DNA from: Streptomyces xylophagus
Lineage (GTDB): Bacteria > Actinomycetota > Actinomycetes > Streptomycetales > Streptomycetaceae
DNA: 32,357 bases
Assembly (NCBI RefSeq): GCF_000716435.1
Contig: NZ_JNWO01000050.1
Location: 1 to 32,357 of the forward strand
Direction: 5' to 3'
Part shown: in pieces, positions 1 through 7,397 of the stretch
How the letters are laid out: each line of letters starts with the position of its first letter
How positions within the stretch are numbered: the first letter of the stretch is position 1
The notes under the pieces: generated by a model
What the model was told of the DNA's origin: nothing
Seen by the model: only the letters and a program-made list of their open reading frames with translations
Databases searched by the model: none
Position numbers and translations under genes: made by a program

Positions 1-523
1 AGACCACGAACAGGATCGGGATCACCGCGTGCATACCGACACCCAGCGGGTCCGGCCAGGCCGCCGCGCCGTTGAACGCGATCGTCGCGACCGTCAGCAA
101 CCACGCCGTCTGACGCAGCAACGGGAAGGGAATCCTGATCCAGGTCAGGAGCAGGTCCAGGGCGAGCAGGACGCAGATACCCGCGTCGATACCGACCGGG
201 AAGACGTACGCGAAGTTGCCGAAGCCCTTTTTCAGGGCGAGTTCGCGCACGGCGGCGTACGAACCGGCGAAGCCGATACCGGCGATGACCATCGCGCCGG
301 AGACCACCACGCCGATGAGTGCTCGCTGGGCGCGGCTGAGCGCGGCCGGTGCACTGAGCGGGTCTGACGGGAAGACGTCAGCCCGCGCTGGATCGTCGTC
401 CGGTGCCGGTGCCGGTGCCGGTGCCGGTGCCGGTCCTGGCTCGGGCCCGAGGCCAGCCCTGGTGGGTGGGAGTGGTGTGGAGGTCAGCGGTGAGGGCGCT
501 GGCGCTGGTCGGGTTGGGGTCAT
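1..523 (-). CDS. DUF2637 membrane protein, C-terminus beyond window
   Basis: This is an open frame on the minus strand with no stop before the left edge, so only the first 174 or so residues are present. The ATG at 523-521 overlaps the stop of the upstream LysM-BTAD gene as ATGA. The first 60 residues are a Pro/Ala-rich, probably cytoplasmic, disordered tail with an acidic patch (PDDDP). Hydrophobic helices follow, with the motifs KKGFGNFAYVFPVGIDAG, LLTWIRIPFP and AAWPDPLGVGMHA, which I recognise as DUF2637. Proteins of this family are common on actinomycete plasmids and integrated elements, often near transfer or replication genes. No biochemical role is known. Its place at the end of the Tad operon suggests co-expression with the pilus, but it may belong to a following gene set outside the window. 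Confidence 0.88.
   Translation of the reverse strand, partial: MTPTRPAPAPSPLTSTPLPPTRAGLGPEPGPAPAPAPAPAPDDDPARADVFPSDPLSAPAALSRAQRALIGVVVSGAMVIAGIGFAGSYAAVRELALKKGFGNFAYVFPVGIDAGICVLLALDLLLTWIRIPFPLLRQTAWLLTVATIAFNGAAAWPDPLGVGMHAVIPILFVV
401..434. repeat. Hexanucleotide repeat encoding (Pro-Ala)n
   Basis: About five and a half tandem copies of CGGTGC (GCACCG on the coding strand) lie in the DUF2637 gene and encode alternating Pro-Ala. The repeat is in frame, so slippage in six-base units would change only the length of the N-terminal tail. Confidence 0.8.
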
Positions 524-3500
524 CGCTGCTGCGTCCCATGGGGGTGCGGTATGCCGAGGAGGTCGTTGATGAGCTGCTCGGTCTCCGGCTCCGGTGAGCA
601 GTCCAACGCCCTATTCACCTGCTGGACGCGGGTGATGGCGGTGTGCAGTCCTTGCCGGTTGCCGGCTGCGGCTTCGATGCGGAGCCAGTCCCGGTACAGC
701 AGCTCTGCCGTCTCGTCGGTGTCGAGGCCGGTCGCGACGGCCTGGCGGGCGGCGTTGAGATCGTGGTGGGGGCCGGTGGGGGTGCGGTAGGTGGCGATGG
801 TGTGTGCCACGTCGACGATGCGCGTGATCATTTCCTGTTGGTAGGGCTCGGCCCACGGCAGTGGCCTGCCGCCGAACGGCCGCCCCCGCACGAGGGCGAG
901 TGCCCGTTCCAGATCGGGGAGGCCGGACGGCCCACGGGGCAGTGCGCGTTCGGCGAGTTGCAGGAAGCGGGTCCAGTCGCAGCGCACGCCGGGGGAGAGC
1001 CGGTAGGGGTCGTCGCCGGCTTTGCGGCGTGGCACGTAGGGGTTGCCGTCGGGGTCGTTGCCCAGGGAGCTGCGCAGGCCCTGCATACGGGCGTTGAGGG
1101 TGGCGCTCGACCACGGGCTGACGGGATCCATGTCGGAGCACAGAACATCCGCGCCTCGTCCGGGTCGGAAGTAGAGCAGCGCGGCGAGCTGTGCCATGCG
1201 CGATCCGTGGCCGGTGCGTTCCACGCCGGTCACGTGGACCGGTCCCAGGACCCGGATCTCCGGCGCGTGCAGGTCATGGGCTTCGTACCCCTGCGTCGCC
1301 TCCGGCAGAGGGACTCCGGCCCGGCTGCCCCGGTCGTCAGCCTCGGCAACCTCCGCGGCGGCGGGCGCCACCGAGCCGGCACCCGAGTCGGCACTCGAGT
1401 CGGCACTCGAGTCGTCGGGCTCGGTCTGTAGCGACGCTTGGGTGGTGGGCAGCAGCCGGAGTACGGACGGGTCGGTGGCGGCGACGATCAGGGCCGGGAA
1501 GATGCCGCTGTCGCCGTCCTGTGCGGGCGTCGTCGTAGGGTTCGTGGTGGCGTCGTCGGCCCTGAACCGGGCCGGGGATTGCGTCGGCGTGGTCTGCTGG
1601 GGCGGCGCCGCGCTGTCAGCCTCCTCCGGCTCGGCGGGCACGTTCTGCCAGGGCGCCTCTGCCGGGTGGGCTGACTGGGCGGACAACGTCAGCGCGTCGG
1701 TGATCTGCTGGTAGGCGGCGTTCTCCAGGCGCTGCACGGTGATGTCGGTACCGACGGAGTCAAGGGGCTGCGGTGTGCTGAGCGAGGCGTTGAGGATCTC
1801 TGCTTCGGGGAAGTGCGCGGCCGCGGACGACGCCGGCGCGATCAGGGTGACGGGGACCGTTCTCGCCTTGTCGATGACCTCGCCGAACTCCCAGGCCGTG
1901 TCCGCGTCCAGCGCCGATGCACACAGCAGCAGATAGGGCTGATGCGCGGTCTCGGGCAACTGGTGCACTTCCAGCAGCCGCTCGCCCAGATCACGCAGCG
2001 CGTGTGCGGCCTGCCGCATGTACGCGATCCGGGCGGTGGGCAACAGTCCGGGCAGATCCTCACCGAACCCCACGGTGACGACCTCGACGTCGCTCGCCCA
2101 CGGGCTCATCCCGAGTTCCAGGGCGAGCGAGATGCACACCTCGGTGATGTGGAGCGGGTTGCCGTCCAGGAGTACGGCGGGCACGCGGGCAAGGTTGAGG
2201 AGAACCAGGTCGCCCGCTGTGGTGCTGCCGATCGTGGCCAGCCCCGGATACGGCGCCGGCACCTGGTGGGCCGTCTCCTCGTCGAGGAGATCGGCGTCGG
2301 CGGGCAGGTCCCACCAGGCGGCCTTCCCGGAGGTGAAGGGCGCCTGTGGCTCCTGGGCCAGGTCCTCGGGCAGTACCTCCACCGAGCGCGCACCGATCCG
2401 CGCGGCCCGCAGTGGCGGCAGGACCGCCTCGTTCCCCTCCTGGCCCACCTGGTAGGCCATCGTGCGCAGGGCCACGTCCAGGCGGGCAGCGCCGCCTGGT
2501 TCGGCGGCCGCCGCCAACTGGGCCTCGGCCGGAGAGGGTTCCGGCGCGATGGCGATCGTCTCGCCCGGTTTGCGGCGGCGGCGCTGCAGCGTCCTGCGCA
2601 GGGCCAGAGCGCCGGTGACGGCGGCCGCCAGCAGCGCGCCGGCGCCGAGAACGGTACGGAGGTTCAGCGGGCTGCTGGCCGGAGTCGGTGCCGGCGTTGC
2701 GGACACTGTGGCGGCGGAAGAGGGGGCAGCGGACTTCGATGCCGCGGACGACGCTGACGGCGAGGCAACAGAGGGAGCGGAGCTGGTGCCTGGCGCGGGC
2801 GTCGTGGAAGGAGGCTGCTCCTGCCCGGGCTGCCCGGTCTGCCTGGCGGAACGGCTGCTCGGGATACTGGACGGCGTGGACTCCGGCGCGGGCGCCGTGG
2901 TGGTACCCGGTGTCGGAGCCTGCCCATCTTCCGCGTCATCACCCGGCTTGTGACTGTCGGGCGTCTGGGTGGCCGGGGGCGTGGCCTCCTGGTCGGCTGC
3001 CTTCTCACCGTCGTCACTGTCGCGTGGTGGGGCGTGCTGGGCGGCCTCGACGCCGGGCACGGTGACCTGCTGCCCCGCGTAGACCACATCCGGGTCGGTG
3101 ATGGCGGGCAGCCCGCCCGGCTGCGCCTTGCCCCGGCTGGCTTCGTACAGCTTCGGCCAGTCGCTGCCGTCGCCGAGCTCCTCCTGGGCGATCTTCGACA
3201 GGTAGTCGCCTGCGTGGACCGTGACGACGTGCTCAATGCCGTCGGCGGCAGCGGGACTGTCCACGCCCCGCTGCGTACGTAGGCCTCCTGCTCCGGCGGA
3301 GGTATGAGGCATCCTGAGCTGCCAGCCGGGCTGCAGGAAGCTGTTCGCGCGGAAGACCTCGCCACCCGCCATGGCGTGGCCCTCGTTGAGGTCGGCGATC
3401 TCCCGCCACCGCTCGCCGTCGCCGAGTTCCTTCTCGGCGATGCTCCACAGGCTCTCCGCTGGCCGAACCTCCCGCACCGTGTACGTCGTGTTCTGCACGC

Positions 3501-3987
3501 GGTCGGCGCCCGACACCGCCCGGTCCGCGCCCGTCGTCTGTGTGCCCACCGCCCCCGGCAGTCGGACGGCCGTGGCGCTCGGCGCGGCCTGTGCGGGGGT
3601 GGCCAGCGCGGAGCCGGTGGGCAGCAGCACCAGGATCCCGCCGATCAGGACGGCCGCGGCGCGCTGCGAGGCACCCAGCCCGCGCGGAGCGTGCCAGGAC
3701 CGGCCGCGCAGCTGCGCGCTCAACTCCCGTATGGCACAGAACGTGAACTGTGCCCACCCGATCCATCCCACGGCGGCGAGCAGCAGCAGGAACGCCCCGC
3801 CGGTGTCCTGCCGGTCCAGAAGGTGGGTGAGGTCGTCGTGCCCGGCAGCCCACAGGATCGGGGTCACCCAGGTCAGGAGCAGTGGTAGCCCGGCGACCGT
3901 GCCCGCCAGGAGCAGCAGACTGCCAGCCGCGATGACGATCCGGGCCGTCAGGGAGTGCGCGGCGGCGGGGGAGCGGGGGGCGCGCAT
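520..3987 (-). CDS. Membrane-spanning LysM / BTAD-type transcriptional regulator
   Basis: 1155 aa, ATG start placed directly after the TGA of the TadG-like gene (TGAATG). Three hydrophobic helices lie in the first 130 residues. Two LysM-like peptidoglycan-binding modules follow at roughly 167-226 (motif ESLWSIAEKELGDG) and 252-311 (motif DYLSKIAQEELGDG). A long Pro/Ser/Thr linker comes next, then a fourth helix near 440-462 capped by an Arg/Lys cluster. The C-terminal part resembles a SARP-like winged helix (IRVLGPVHVTG, about 908-1000) followed by a bacterial transcriptional activation (BTAD) TPR-like domain to about 1140. With the N-terminus inside, the LysM modules would face the wall and the BTAD part the cytoplasm. 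I infer that it senses or anchors to peptidoglycan while regulating or scaffolding the pilus. A role in DNA binding is unproven. A short tandem repeat (gagtcggcactc) near 1385-1412 encodes Asp-Ser-Ser-Ala repeats. Confidence 0.85.
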   Translation of the reverse strand: MRAPRSPAAAHSLTARIVIAAGSLLLLAGTVAGLPLLLTWVTPILWAAGHDDLTHLLDRQDTGGAFLLLLAAVGWIGWAQFTFCAIRELSAQLRGRSWHAPRGLGASQRAAAVLIGGILVLLPTGSALATPAQAAPSATAVRLPGAVGTQTTGADRAVSGADRVQNTTYTVREVRPAESLWSIAEKELGDGERWREIADLNEGHAMAGGEVFRANSFLQPGWQLRMPHTSAGAGGLRTQRGVDSPAAADGIEHVVTVHAGDYLSKIAQEELGDGSDWPKLYEASRGKAQPGGLPAITDPDVVYAGQQVTVPGVEAAQHAPPRDSDDGEKAADQEATPPATQTPDSHKPGDDAEDGQAPTPGTTTAPAPESTPSSIPSSRSARQTGQPGQEQPPSTTPAPGTSSAPSVASPSASSAASKSAAPSSAATVSATPAPTPASSPLNLRTVLGAGALLAAAVTGALALRRTLQRRRRKPGETIAIAPEPSPAEAQLAAAAEPGGAARLDVALRTMAYQVGQEGNEAVLPPLRAARIGARSVEVLPEDLAQEPQAPFTSGKAAWWDLPADADLLDEETAHQVPAPYPGLATIGSTTAGDLVLLNLARVPAVLLDGNPLHITEVCISLALELGMSPWASDVEVVTVGFGEDLPGLLPTARIAYMRQAAHALRDLGERLLEVHQLPETAHQPYLLLCASALDADTAWEFGEVIDKARTVPVTLIAPASSAAAHFPEAEILNASLSTPQPLDSVGTDITVQRLENAAYQQITDALTLSAQSAHPAEAPWQNVPAEPEEADSAAPPQQTTPTQSPARFRADDATTNPTTTPAQDGDSGIFPALIVAATDPSVLRLLPTTQASLQTEPDDSSADSSADSGAGSVAPAAAEVAEADDRGSRAGVPLPEATQGYEAHDLHAPEIRVLGPVHVTGVERTGHGSRMAQLAALLYFRPGRGADVLCSDMDPVSPWSSATLNARMQGLRSSLGNDPDGNPYVPRRKAGDDPYRLSPGVRCDWTRFLQLAERALPRGPSGLPDLERALALVRGRPFGGRPLPWAEPYQQEMITRIVDVAHTIATYRTPTGPHHDLNAARQAVATGLDTDETAELLYRDWLRIEAAAGNRQGLHTAITRVQQVNRALDCSPEPETEQLINDLLGIPHPHGTQQR

Positions 3988-4440
3988 TCAGTTTCCTTGG
4001 GGTGCGGTGACGCCGTGCAGGAGGGTCGCTTCGCCGTGGCCGGTCACCGCGAGATGGCCAATCCCGACCACGGGCAGGATCTTGGTTGCGTACGAGTCGG
4101 TGACGGTGACGGTGAGCGTCTTGCCGTCACCGGACACGCTGACCGATCCCGTCGCACCGGCGGAGCGCAGGTAGGCCTGGGCGGCGGCCTGTGCGTCCTG
4201 CGGGTCGATCACGATCGCCTTGCCGGTGATGGCCTGCGCGGGGTCGATGGCCTGCCCGCCGGCCCGGGCCGCCTCGCCGGCGATGTAGTCGGCGCGTTCG
4301 GTGGCGCGCATTTTGCTGCCGCCGTCGATGGAGATGCCGATGATGCCGAGCAGGGCGACCACGCACACGGCGACGAAAATGGTGACGCCGCCCCGGTCGT
4401 CCAATCGCCCCCGGTACTGGCCCGTCAGCCACAAAATCAT
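3988..4440 (-). CDS. TadG-like pilus assembly protein
   Basis: 150 aa. The ATG at 4440 overlaps the stop of the preceding TadE-like gene (ATGA). The N-terminus has the motif DDRGGVTIF followed by a hydrophobic helix (about residues 20-40) ending in SIDGG, then KMRATERADYIAGEAARAGGQA. This is the Flp-pilus TadE/TadG N-terminal pattern in which a transmembrane segment is followed by a helical stem. The extracytoplasmic remainder is short (about 110 residues), so the von Willebrand-like domain of long TadG proteins is absent. It probably acts as a minor pseudopilin or assembly factor. The Gly before the hydrophobic stretch could be a prepilin-type cleavage site, although no glutamate is present at +5. 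Confidence 0.8.
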   Translation of the reverse strand: MILWLTGQYRGRLDDRGGVTIFVAVCVVALLGIIGISIDGGSKMRATERADYIAGEAARAGGQAIDPAQAITGKAIVIDPQDAQAAAQAYLRSAGATGSVSVSGDGKTLTVTVTDSYATKILPVVGIGHLAVTGHGEATLLHGVTAPQGN

Positions 4441-4901
4441 AAGTCCCCCCGCTGCCGGTACTGATCAACGACTGACGTCGCCGTCGACGTCAGGGTCCGG
4501 GCACCGGGCACGCCTGGAAGCAGCAGATCGGACAGGTTGACCGTGCAGTTCACGGTCACGGTGACCGTTCCCACCTGCCCCACGGGCACGTTGAGCCCGC
4601 TGGTGTTCACGCTGACGCTGGCGGATGCGCATTTGATGCCCTGATCGTCCAGAGACTCAAGGGCGGCCGTGTGCGCGGCGTCCTGCGCGGCCGCCACGGT
4701 GCGGTGGATGGACGCTTCCCGCGCCGCGTCCTCGGACGCGGCGTCGATCTTTGCGCCGGAGGTGACGAGGCGTCCGCCGGCGATCGCCAGGCACAGGAAG
4801 ATGATCAGCGGAGGGAAGACGATGGCGGCCTCGACCGCGACACTGCCCTCGTCCCGGCCGGCCGCCCGCTTCCAACGGGTTCTGGTACGCAACGGATTCA
4901 C
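4437..4901 (-). CDS. TadE-like pseudopilin (first copy)
   Basis: 154 aa, GTG start at 4901 that overlaps the stop of the next TadE gene upstream (GTGA). A basic N-terminus (RTRTRWKRAAGR) precedes DEGSVAVEAAIVFPPLIIF, the typical TadE signature: Gly, then Glu five residues later, then a hydrophobic helix with FPP. This is the best prepilin-peptidase site in the cluster. After the helix come an Ala-rich stem and a beta-rich C-terminal part. TadE-type proteins are minor pilins processed by a TadV/CpaA peptidase, and none is encoded in the window. Confidence 0.88.
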   Translation of the reverse strand: MNPLRTRTRWKRAAGRDEGSVAVEAAIVFPPLIIFLCLAIAGGRLVTSGAKIDAASEDAAREASIHRTVAAAQDAAHTAALESLDDQGIKCASASVSVNTSGLNVPVGQVGTVTVTVNCTVNLSDLLLPGVPGARTLTSTATSVVDQYRQRGDL

Positions 4902-5323
4902 CCCCCGGCTGTCGTCCAGCGTTCAACGGGCCCCGACGCCGACTGAGAGATCTTGAGGCCCGACAGGCCCGGGATCATCGACAGCGCTGTACCCGACACC
5001 TCGACGCGCACACGCTGTCCGTCGCTCCTGGCTGAGACGCCGTAGCTGCGCAGACTGTCACCCGCACTCCGTCCGAGTACCTCGTCCGCCCGGGCTGCAC
5101 CGTCGGCGGGGGATGCCTGGTAGGCGCGGGCCGCGGTGAGGCCTTCGCGGGCGGCGGTCAGGGCGATCTCCCGTGCGTAGTACCACATGGAGGCCTGGAT
5201 GACGGCGATCGTGGTGAGCAGGATGGCCGGGAACACGATCGCCATCTGGATGGAGGCGTCCCCGCGGTCATCTCCCCAGCGCCGCCCACGCCACCAGGCC
5301 CGGATACGGGCGCCGCTCGGCAT
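4898..5323 (-). CDS. TadE-like pseudopilin (second copy)
   Basis: 141 aa. The frame is open far upstream, but the ATG at 5323-5321 is chosen because it sits in a TGATG overlap with the pilin stop. Upstream translation in this frame is an Arg/Pro-rich shadow of other genes. The N-terminus is basic (RAWWRGRRWG), then DDRGDASIQMAIVFPAILL, the TadE pattern of a Gly followed by a hydrophobic helix with FPA. A stem region (ALTAAREGLTAARAYQ) and a short beta-rich domain follow. It is probably a minor pseudopilin partner of the TadE-like protein encoded next. Confidence 0.86.
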   Translation of the reverse strand: MPSGARIRAWWRGRRWGDDRGDASIQMAIVFPAILLTTIAVIQASMWYYAREIALTAAREGLTAARAYQASPADGAARADEVLGRSAGDSLRSYGVSARSDGQRVRVEVSGTALSMIPGLSGLKISQSASGPVERWTTAGG

Positions 5324-5526
5324 CAGATCCCGCTCAGGCTCAGGTTGTATTTCGCGATCACCACGGCGATCGTGCCGGCGATCGCCAGGGCGCCGCCGAC
5401 GACGGCGACCCAGATGATGACGGTGGTGATGCTGATATCGCCACGGTCCGGCTGTCGGGAGGCCTCTTCTAAACGTGTGGTCAGCCAGCGGACGGCGCGG
5501 TTGGACCGTAGGGCGGTGTACTTCAT
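5323..5526 (-). CDS. Flp-type small pilin candidate
   Basis: 67 aa. The basic N-terminal leader of about 29 residues ends in QPDRG, and a single hydrophobic helix (DISITTVIIWVAVVGGALAI) runs almost to the C-terminus. The size, leader and position between TadC and the TadE-like genes fit the major Flp pilin, processed after Gly-29. The glutamate usual at +5 of mature Flp pilins is replaced by Thr. The ATG is preceded by GGAGGAG about eight bases upstream, the strongest ribosome site in the run, as expected for the most abundant subunit. It is also the only internal Tad gene with a clear gap before it (48 bp after tadC). Codon 19 is TTA (5470-5472), a possible bldA control point. Alternatively it is a small membrane accessory protein. 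Confidence 0.72.
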   Translation of the reverse strand: MKYTALRSNRAVRWLTTRLEEASRQPDRGDISITTVIIWVAVVGGALAIAGTIAVVIAKYNLSLSGI

Positions 5527-5574
5527 CGGGCGTGCTCCTCCACCAGGTTGAGCGAGTTCGAAGGTCGAAAAGGG

Positions 5575-6459
5575 TCAGACGGTGAGCATGCGGATCACTG
5601 CGGGGAACGCCATCAGCAGCATGACCAGGACGGCGAGGAGAGCGCCGGGGGCGGTCATTTTCTCGCTGGCCGCGTTGGCTTCGGCGGCCTGGTTGGCGAG
5701 CAGCTCGGTGTTGAGCGCGGAGGCGCGGGCCCGCAGGGCCTTGTAGACGGCGGCGCCGTCGGTGGCCGAGCCGCGCATGATGTCGGCGACATCGCACAGG
5801 ACGGGCAGGCCGTACTCGTCGGCGAGTTCGGACAGCGCCTGGTACGGCGGGATCTTCTCCAGCCGGGCCCGGCGCAGCGCGCCCTGCAGATAGAGGAACG
5901 GCCAGCCCCGCCCCACATGGGCGGCTTTCTCCAGTGCCTCTGCCGGGCCGGCGTCGGCGGCCCGCTTGAGCGCCACCAGGTCGAGGTAGGCGGACAGGGC
6001 GTGCGCGAACTCCTCCCGGGCCCGCTTGGCCTGGTCGCGTACAGCAAGATCGGGCGTCATGAACAGGAGGGCGGCGATGGCGAGTCCGGCGGCTGCGGGC
6101 ACGTAGAAGGGCAGGGAGACGCCCGCGATGATCCATGGGACGGACACCAGCACGGGGCACAGCACGCCGAGCGCGGCGAGCGCCGTCTTCCTCAGCATGA
6201 ACTGCCCCCGCCCCTGTCCGAGGAGGGCGAGGTTCTTGGCCGGGACGCGTACGCCGGGCAGGTGCTCGAGGTGGGCCAGCAGCCAACGCCCCCACACCTC
6301 CTCCCGGTCCAGCTCCGGTTCGGGCATGCTCAGACTCGCGGGCCCCGTGCGCTGCAAGGCCGCCGCCAACGCGGGCTGCGGCTGCAGGAGTTCACGCACG
6401 AACAGGGCGGCGCCGGCACCCACCGTGCCGCCAGCCAGTACGACAGGAAGCAGGTTCAC
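5575..6459 (-). CDS. TadC-like pilus platform protein (T2SSF family)
   Basis: 294 aa, GTG start overlapping the TadB stop (GTGA). One N-terminal helix, two closely spaced helices near 110-155, a cytoplasmic type II secretion F domain (EEFAHALSAYLDLVALKRAADAG... ) and a C-terminal helix (LLAVLVMLLMAFPAVI) form the usual TadC layout. With TadB it should form the inner-membrane platform that the TadA ATPase rotates or displaces during pilin polymerisation. Length and order (A, B, C) match Tad loci of high-GC Gram-positive bacteria. Confidence 0.88.
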   Translation of the reverse strand: MNLLPVVLAGGTVGAGAALFVRELLQPQPALAAALQRTGPASLSMPEPELDREEVWGRWLLAHLEHLPGVRVPAKNLALLGQGRGQFMLRKTALAALGVLCPVLVSVPWIIAGVSLPFYVPAAAGLAIAALLFMTPDLAVRDQAKRAREEFAHALSAYLDLVALKRAADAGPAEALEKAAHVGRGWPFLYLQGALRRARLEKIPPYQALSELADEYGLPVLCDVADIMRGSATDGAAVYKALRARASALNTELLANQAAEANAASEKMTAPGALLAVLVMLLMAFPAVIRMLTV

Positions 6460-7397
6460 GGACCGACTCCTTCAAGTTGGCGCTCCGCGGCCGACTCCAC
6501 CACGGGCGCGGGCAGGCGGACGGTGCTGCGCGCATCGGCGATCAGGAACCGTGCGATGTGCCGGAAGGTGCCCAGCGAGCGCATCAGGGCGAGCGTGGCG
6601 AAGAACCCGGCGGTCAGGAACGCCAACGCCAGCTGGCCCAGCAGCGTGTTGTAGGGGCGGGTGAAGGACGGCACGAAGAACCCGGCGACGACGATGCCCA
6701 GCGTGATTAGCGTCATCCACCGTACGGTTGTACGACTCTTGGCCCGGTCGGCCTCGACCTTCCGCTTGCCGGCGACCTCTTCGCGAACGGTCGAGGCCAG
6801 GTCCTCCAAGCCCTGGGCGAGGCCCGGGCCGCGGTCGTTGACCGAGAGGATCAGCGCGGCCGCCACCTTGTCGGCGGTGATGTCGTCGAGTTCCTCAGCG
6901 AAAGCACGCAGGGCCTCCTCGGGTCGCCATCCCAGCCGGATCCGGTCGGACAGGTTGACGATCTGCCCGGCCAGCTCCTCCGGGGCACCCCGTCGGCTTG
7001 CGATCAGCGCCTGTTCCAGGCCCATGCCCAGCCGAAGCAGCCCGGCCAGCTTTTGCGTCCACGCGCTCAGCGCCTCCAACTGCCCGATGCGTTCCTGCGC
7101 GATCTGCGCCGGCGAGATCAGCCAGGGCACTCCGACCACCGCCGCACCCAGCAGCGCACCGGCCACGAAATTCCCGGAGACCAGCCACACGGCCACGAAC
7201 ACCACCACTGCCGCGACCGTCAGGGTGCGCCGCCGAAGCCGGACAGCCTCGCCCAGCTCCGCCCCGCCACGGCCGGCCTTCCACCACTCGATCAGCGAGT
7301 CCCGGCGCGGCGCCGACGTCCCCACCACACCGGCGATGACGCCAAGCAGACCGCCGATGACGGCCAGGCCACTGAGCAGCGCCCACAACAGGATCAC
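6456..7397 (-). CDS. TadB-like pilus platform protein (T2SSF family)
   Basis: 313 aa, GTG start in a GTGA overlap with the TadA stop. Hydrophobic helices lie at about 2-25 and 58-90. A type II secretion F-like domain follows (LEALSAWTQKLAGLLRLGMGLEQAL... and LILSVNDRGPGLAQGLEDLAS), and a C-terminal pair of helices surrounds SFTRPYNTLLGQLALAFL. It is the platform partner of TadC. The short basic tail after the last helix is probably cytoplasmic. Confidence 0.88.
   Translation of the reverse strand: MILLWALLSGLAVIGGLLGVIAGVVGTSAPRRDSLIEWWKAGRGGAELGEAVRLRRRTLTVAAVVVFVAVWLVSGNFVAGALLGAAVVGVPWLISPAQIAQERIGQLEALSAWTQKLAGLLRLGMGLEQALIASRRGAPEELAGQIVNLSDRIRLGWRPEEALRAFAEELDDITADKVAAALILSVNDRGPGLAQGLEDLASTVREEVAGKRKVEADRAKSRTTVRWMTLITLGIVVAGFFVPSFTRPYNTLLGQLALAFLTAGFFATLALMRSLGTFRHIARFLIADARSTVRLPAPVVESAAERQLEGVGP

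Noticed and set aside
29..597. Plus-strand frames at the left edge
   Set aside because: They are Arg/Asp- or Gly/Ala-rich and lie opposite the DUF2637 gene, whose frame shows family motifs and a coupled start.
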